From NCBI GenBank assembly GCA_946530775.1, contig CAMNAH010000079.1:1-5890 (forward strand): DNA of 5,890 nucleotides, given 5' to 3'. Positions 5,811 to 5,890 of the stretch are shown in pieces. The notes beneath the pieces are model-generated. The model was not told the DNA's origin. It saw only the letters and a program-made list of their open reading frames with translations, and did not search any database. The DNA is from an uncultured Coriobacteriales bacterium. Lineage in GTDB: Bacteria; Actinomycetota; Coriobacteriia; Coriobacteriales; Atopobiaceae. Position 1 is the first letter of the stretch. Every line of letters starts with the position of its first letter. Both the position numbers and the translations under genes were made by a program.

Positions 5811-5890
5811 CCGTCGTTCTCCTCGAGGTAATAGCCCACGCCGCGAAGCGCCGAGATGCGCACCGCAGAGCCCGCCTGCGCGAGCTTCTT
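5807..5890 (-). CDS. OmpR/PhoB-family response regulator, C-terminal end only
   Basis: The last 27 codons of a gene that continues past the right window edge read in frame to a TGA at 5807-5809. The peptide contains VRISALRGVGYYLEEND; the RGVGYxLE ending marks the wing of the winged-helix DNA-binding domain of OmpR/PhoB-type regulators. The stop overlaps the kinase start (ATGA), so the two are translationally coupled in the usual regulator-then-kinase order. It is the natural candidate to bind the 11-bp tandem repeats at 4472-4499. The receiver domain and the system's promoter lie outside the window. Confidence 0.88.
   Translation of the reverse strand, partial: KKLAQAGSAVRISALRGVGYYLEENDG

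Overview
The window is G+C-rich (above 60% by eye), with strong AGGAGG-type ribosome binding sites and tightly packed genes. The mix of a YegP-like DUF1508 protein, a PAP2 phosphatase, a Pro/Gln-rich CPBP protease and a two-component/VTC/DUF4956 cluster suggests a high-GC Gram-positive, most likely a gut member of the Coriobacteriia such as Collinsella or a relative. That assignment is recognition by style, not by a marker gene. No RNA genes, insertion sequences, CRISPR arrays or signs of recent transfer were seen.

Layout from left to right. (1) Positions 1-358, minus strand: a DUF1508 (YegP/UPF0339) double-repeat protein, cut by the window edge. (2) Positions 533-1507, plus strand, divergent from it: a membrane PAP2-family phosphatase with an intact catalytic signature. 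(3) Positions 1416-2789, minus strand: a CPBP-family (Abi/CAAX protease-like) membrane protein with long Pro/Gln/Ala-rich tails at both ends. Its 3' end overlaps the 3' end of the phosphatase gene by 92 bp. (4) Positions 2922-5890, all minus strand and read right to left: the last 27 codons of an OmpR/PhoB-type response regulator, its sensor histidine kinase (ATGA overlap), a VTC-domain polyphosphate polymerase-like protein, and a DUF4956 membrane protein. A clear intrinsic terminator (2862-2891) closes this cluster.

The most interesting part is region 4. The VTC and DUF4956 genes are 17 bp apart and have their own promoter-like region (4458-4500), just downstream of the kinase gene. It contains three TTA-starting half-sites exactly 11 bp apart, ending 8 bp before a good -10 hexamer (TATAGT). 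That geometry is typical of OmpR/PhoB-family class II activation. The simplest reading is that the neighbouring two-component system switches on a small membrane-associated polyphosphate-related module. DUF4956 would be the membrane partner of the soluble VTC domain, and its sequence pattern resembles MgtC/SapB proteins. This model is inference. The catalytic motifs, spacings and operator geometry are read directly from the sequence.

The phosphatase, the CPBP protein and the YegP-like protein appear to be separate transcription units with no visible functional link to the VTC module, apart from a shared location at the membrane for the first two.
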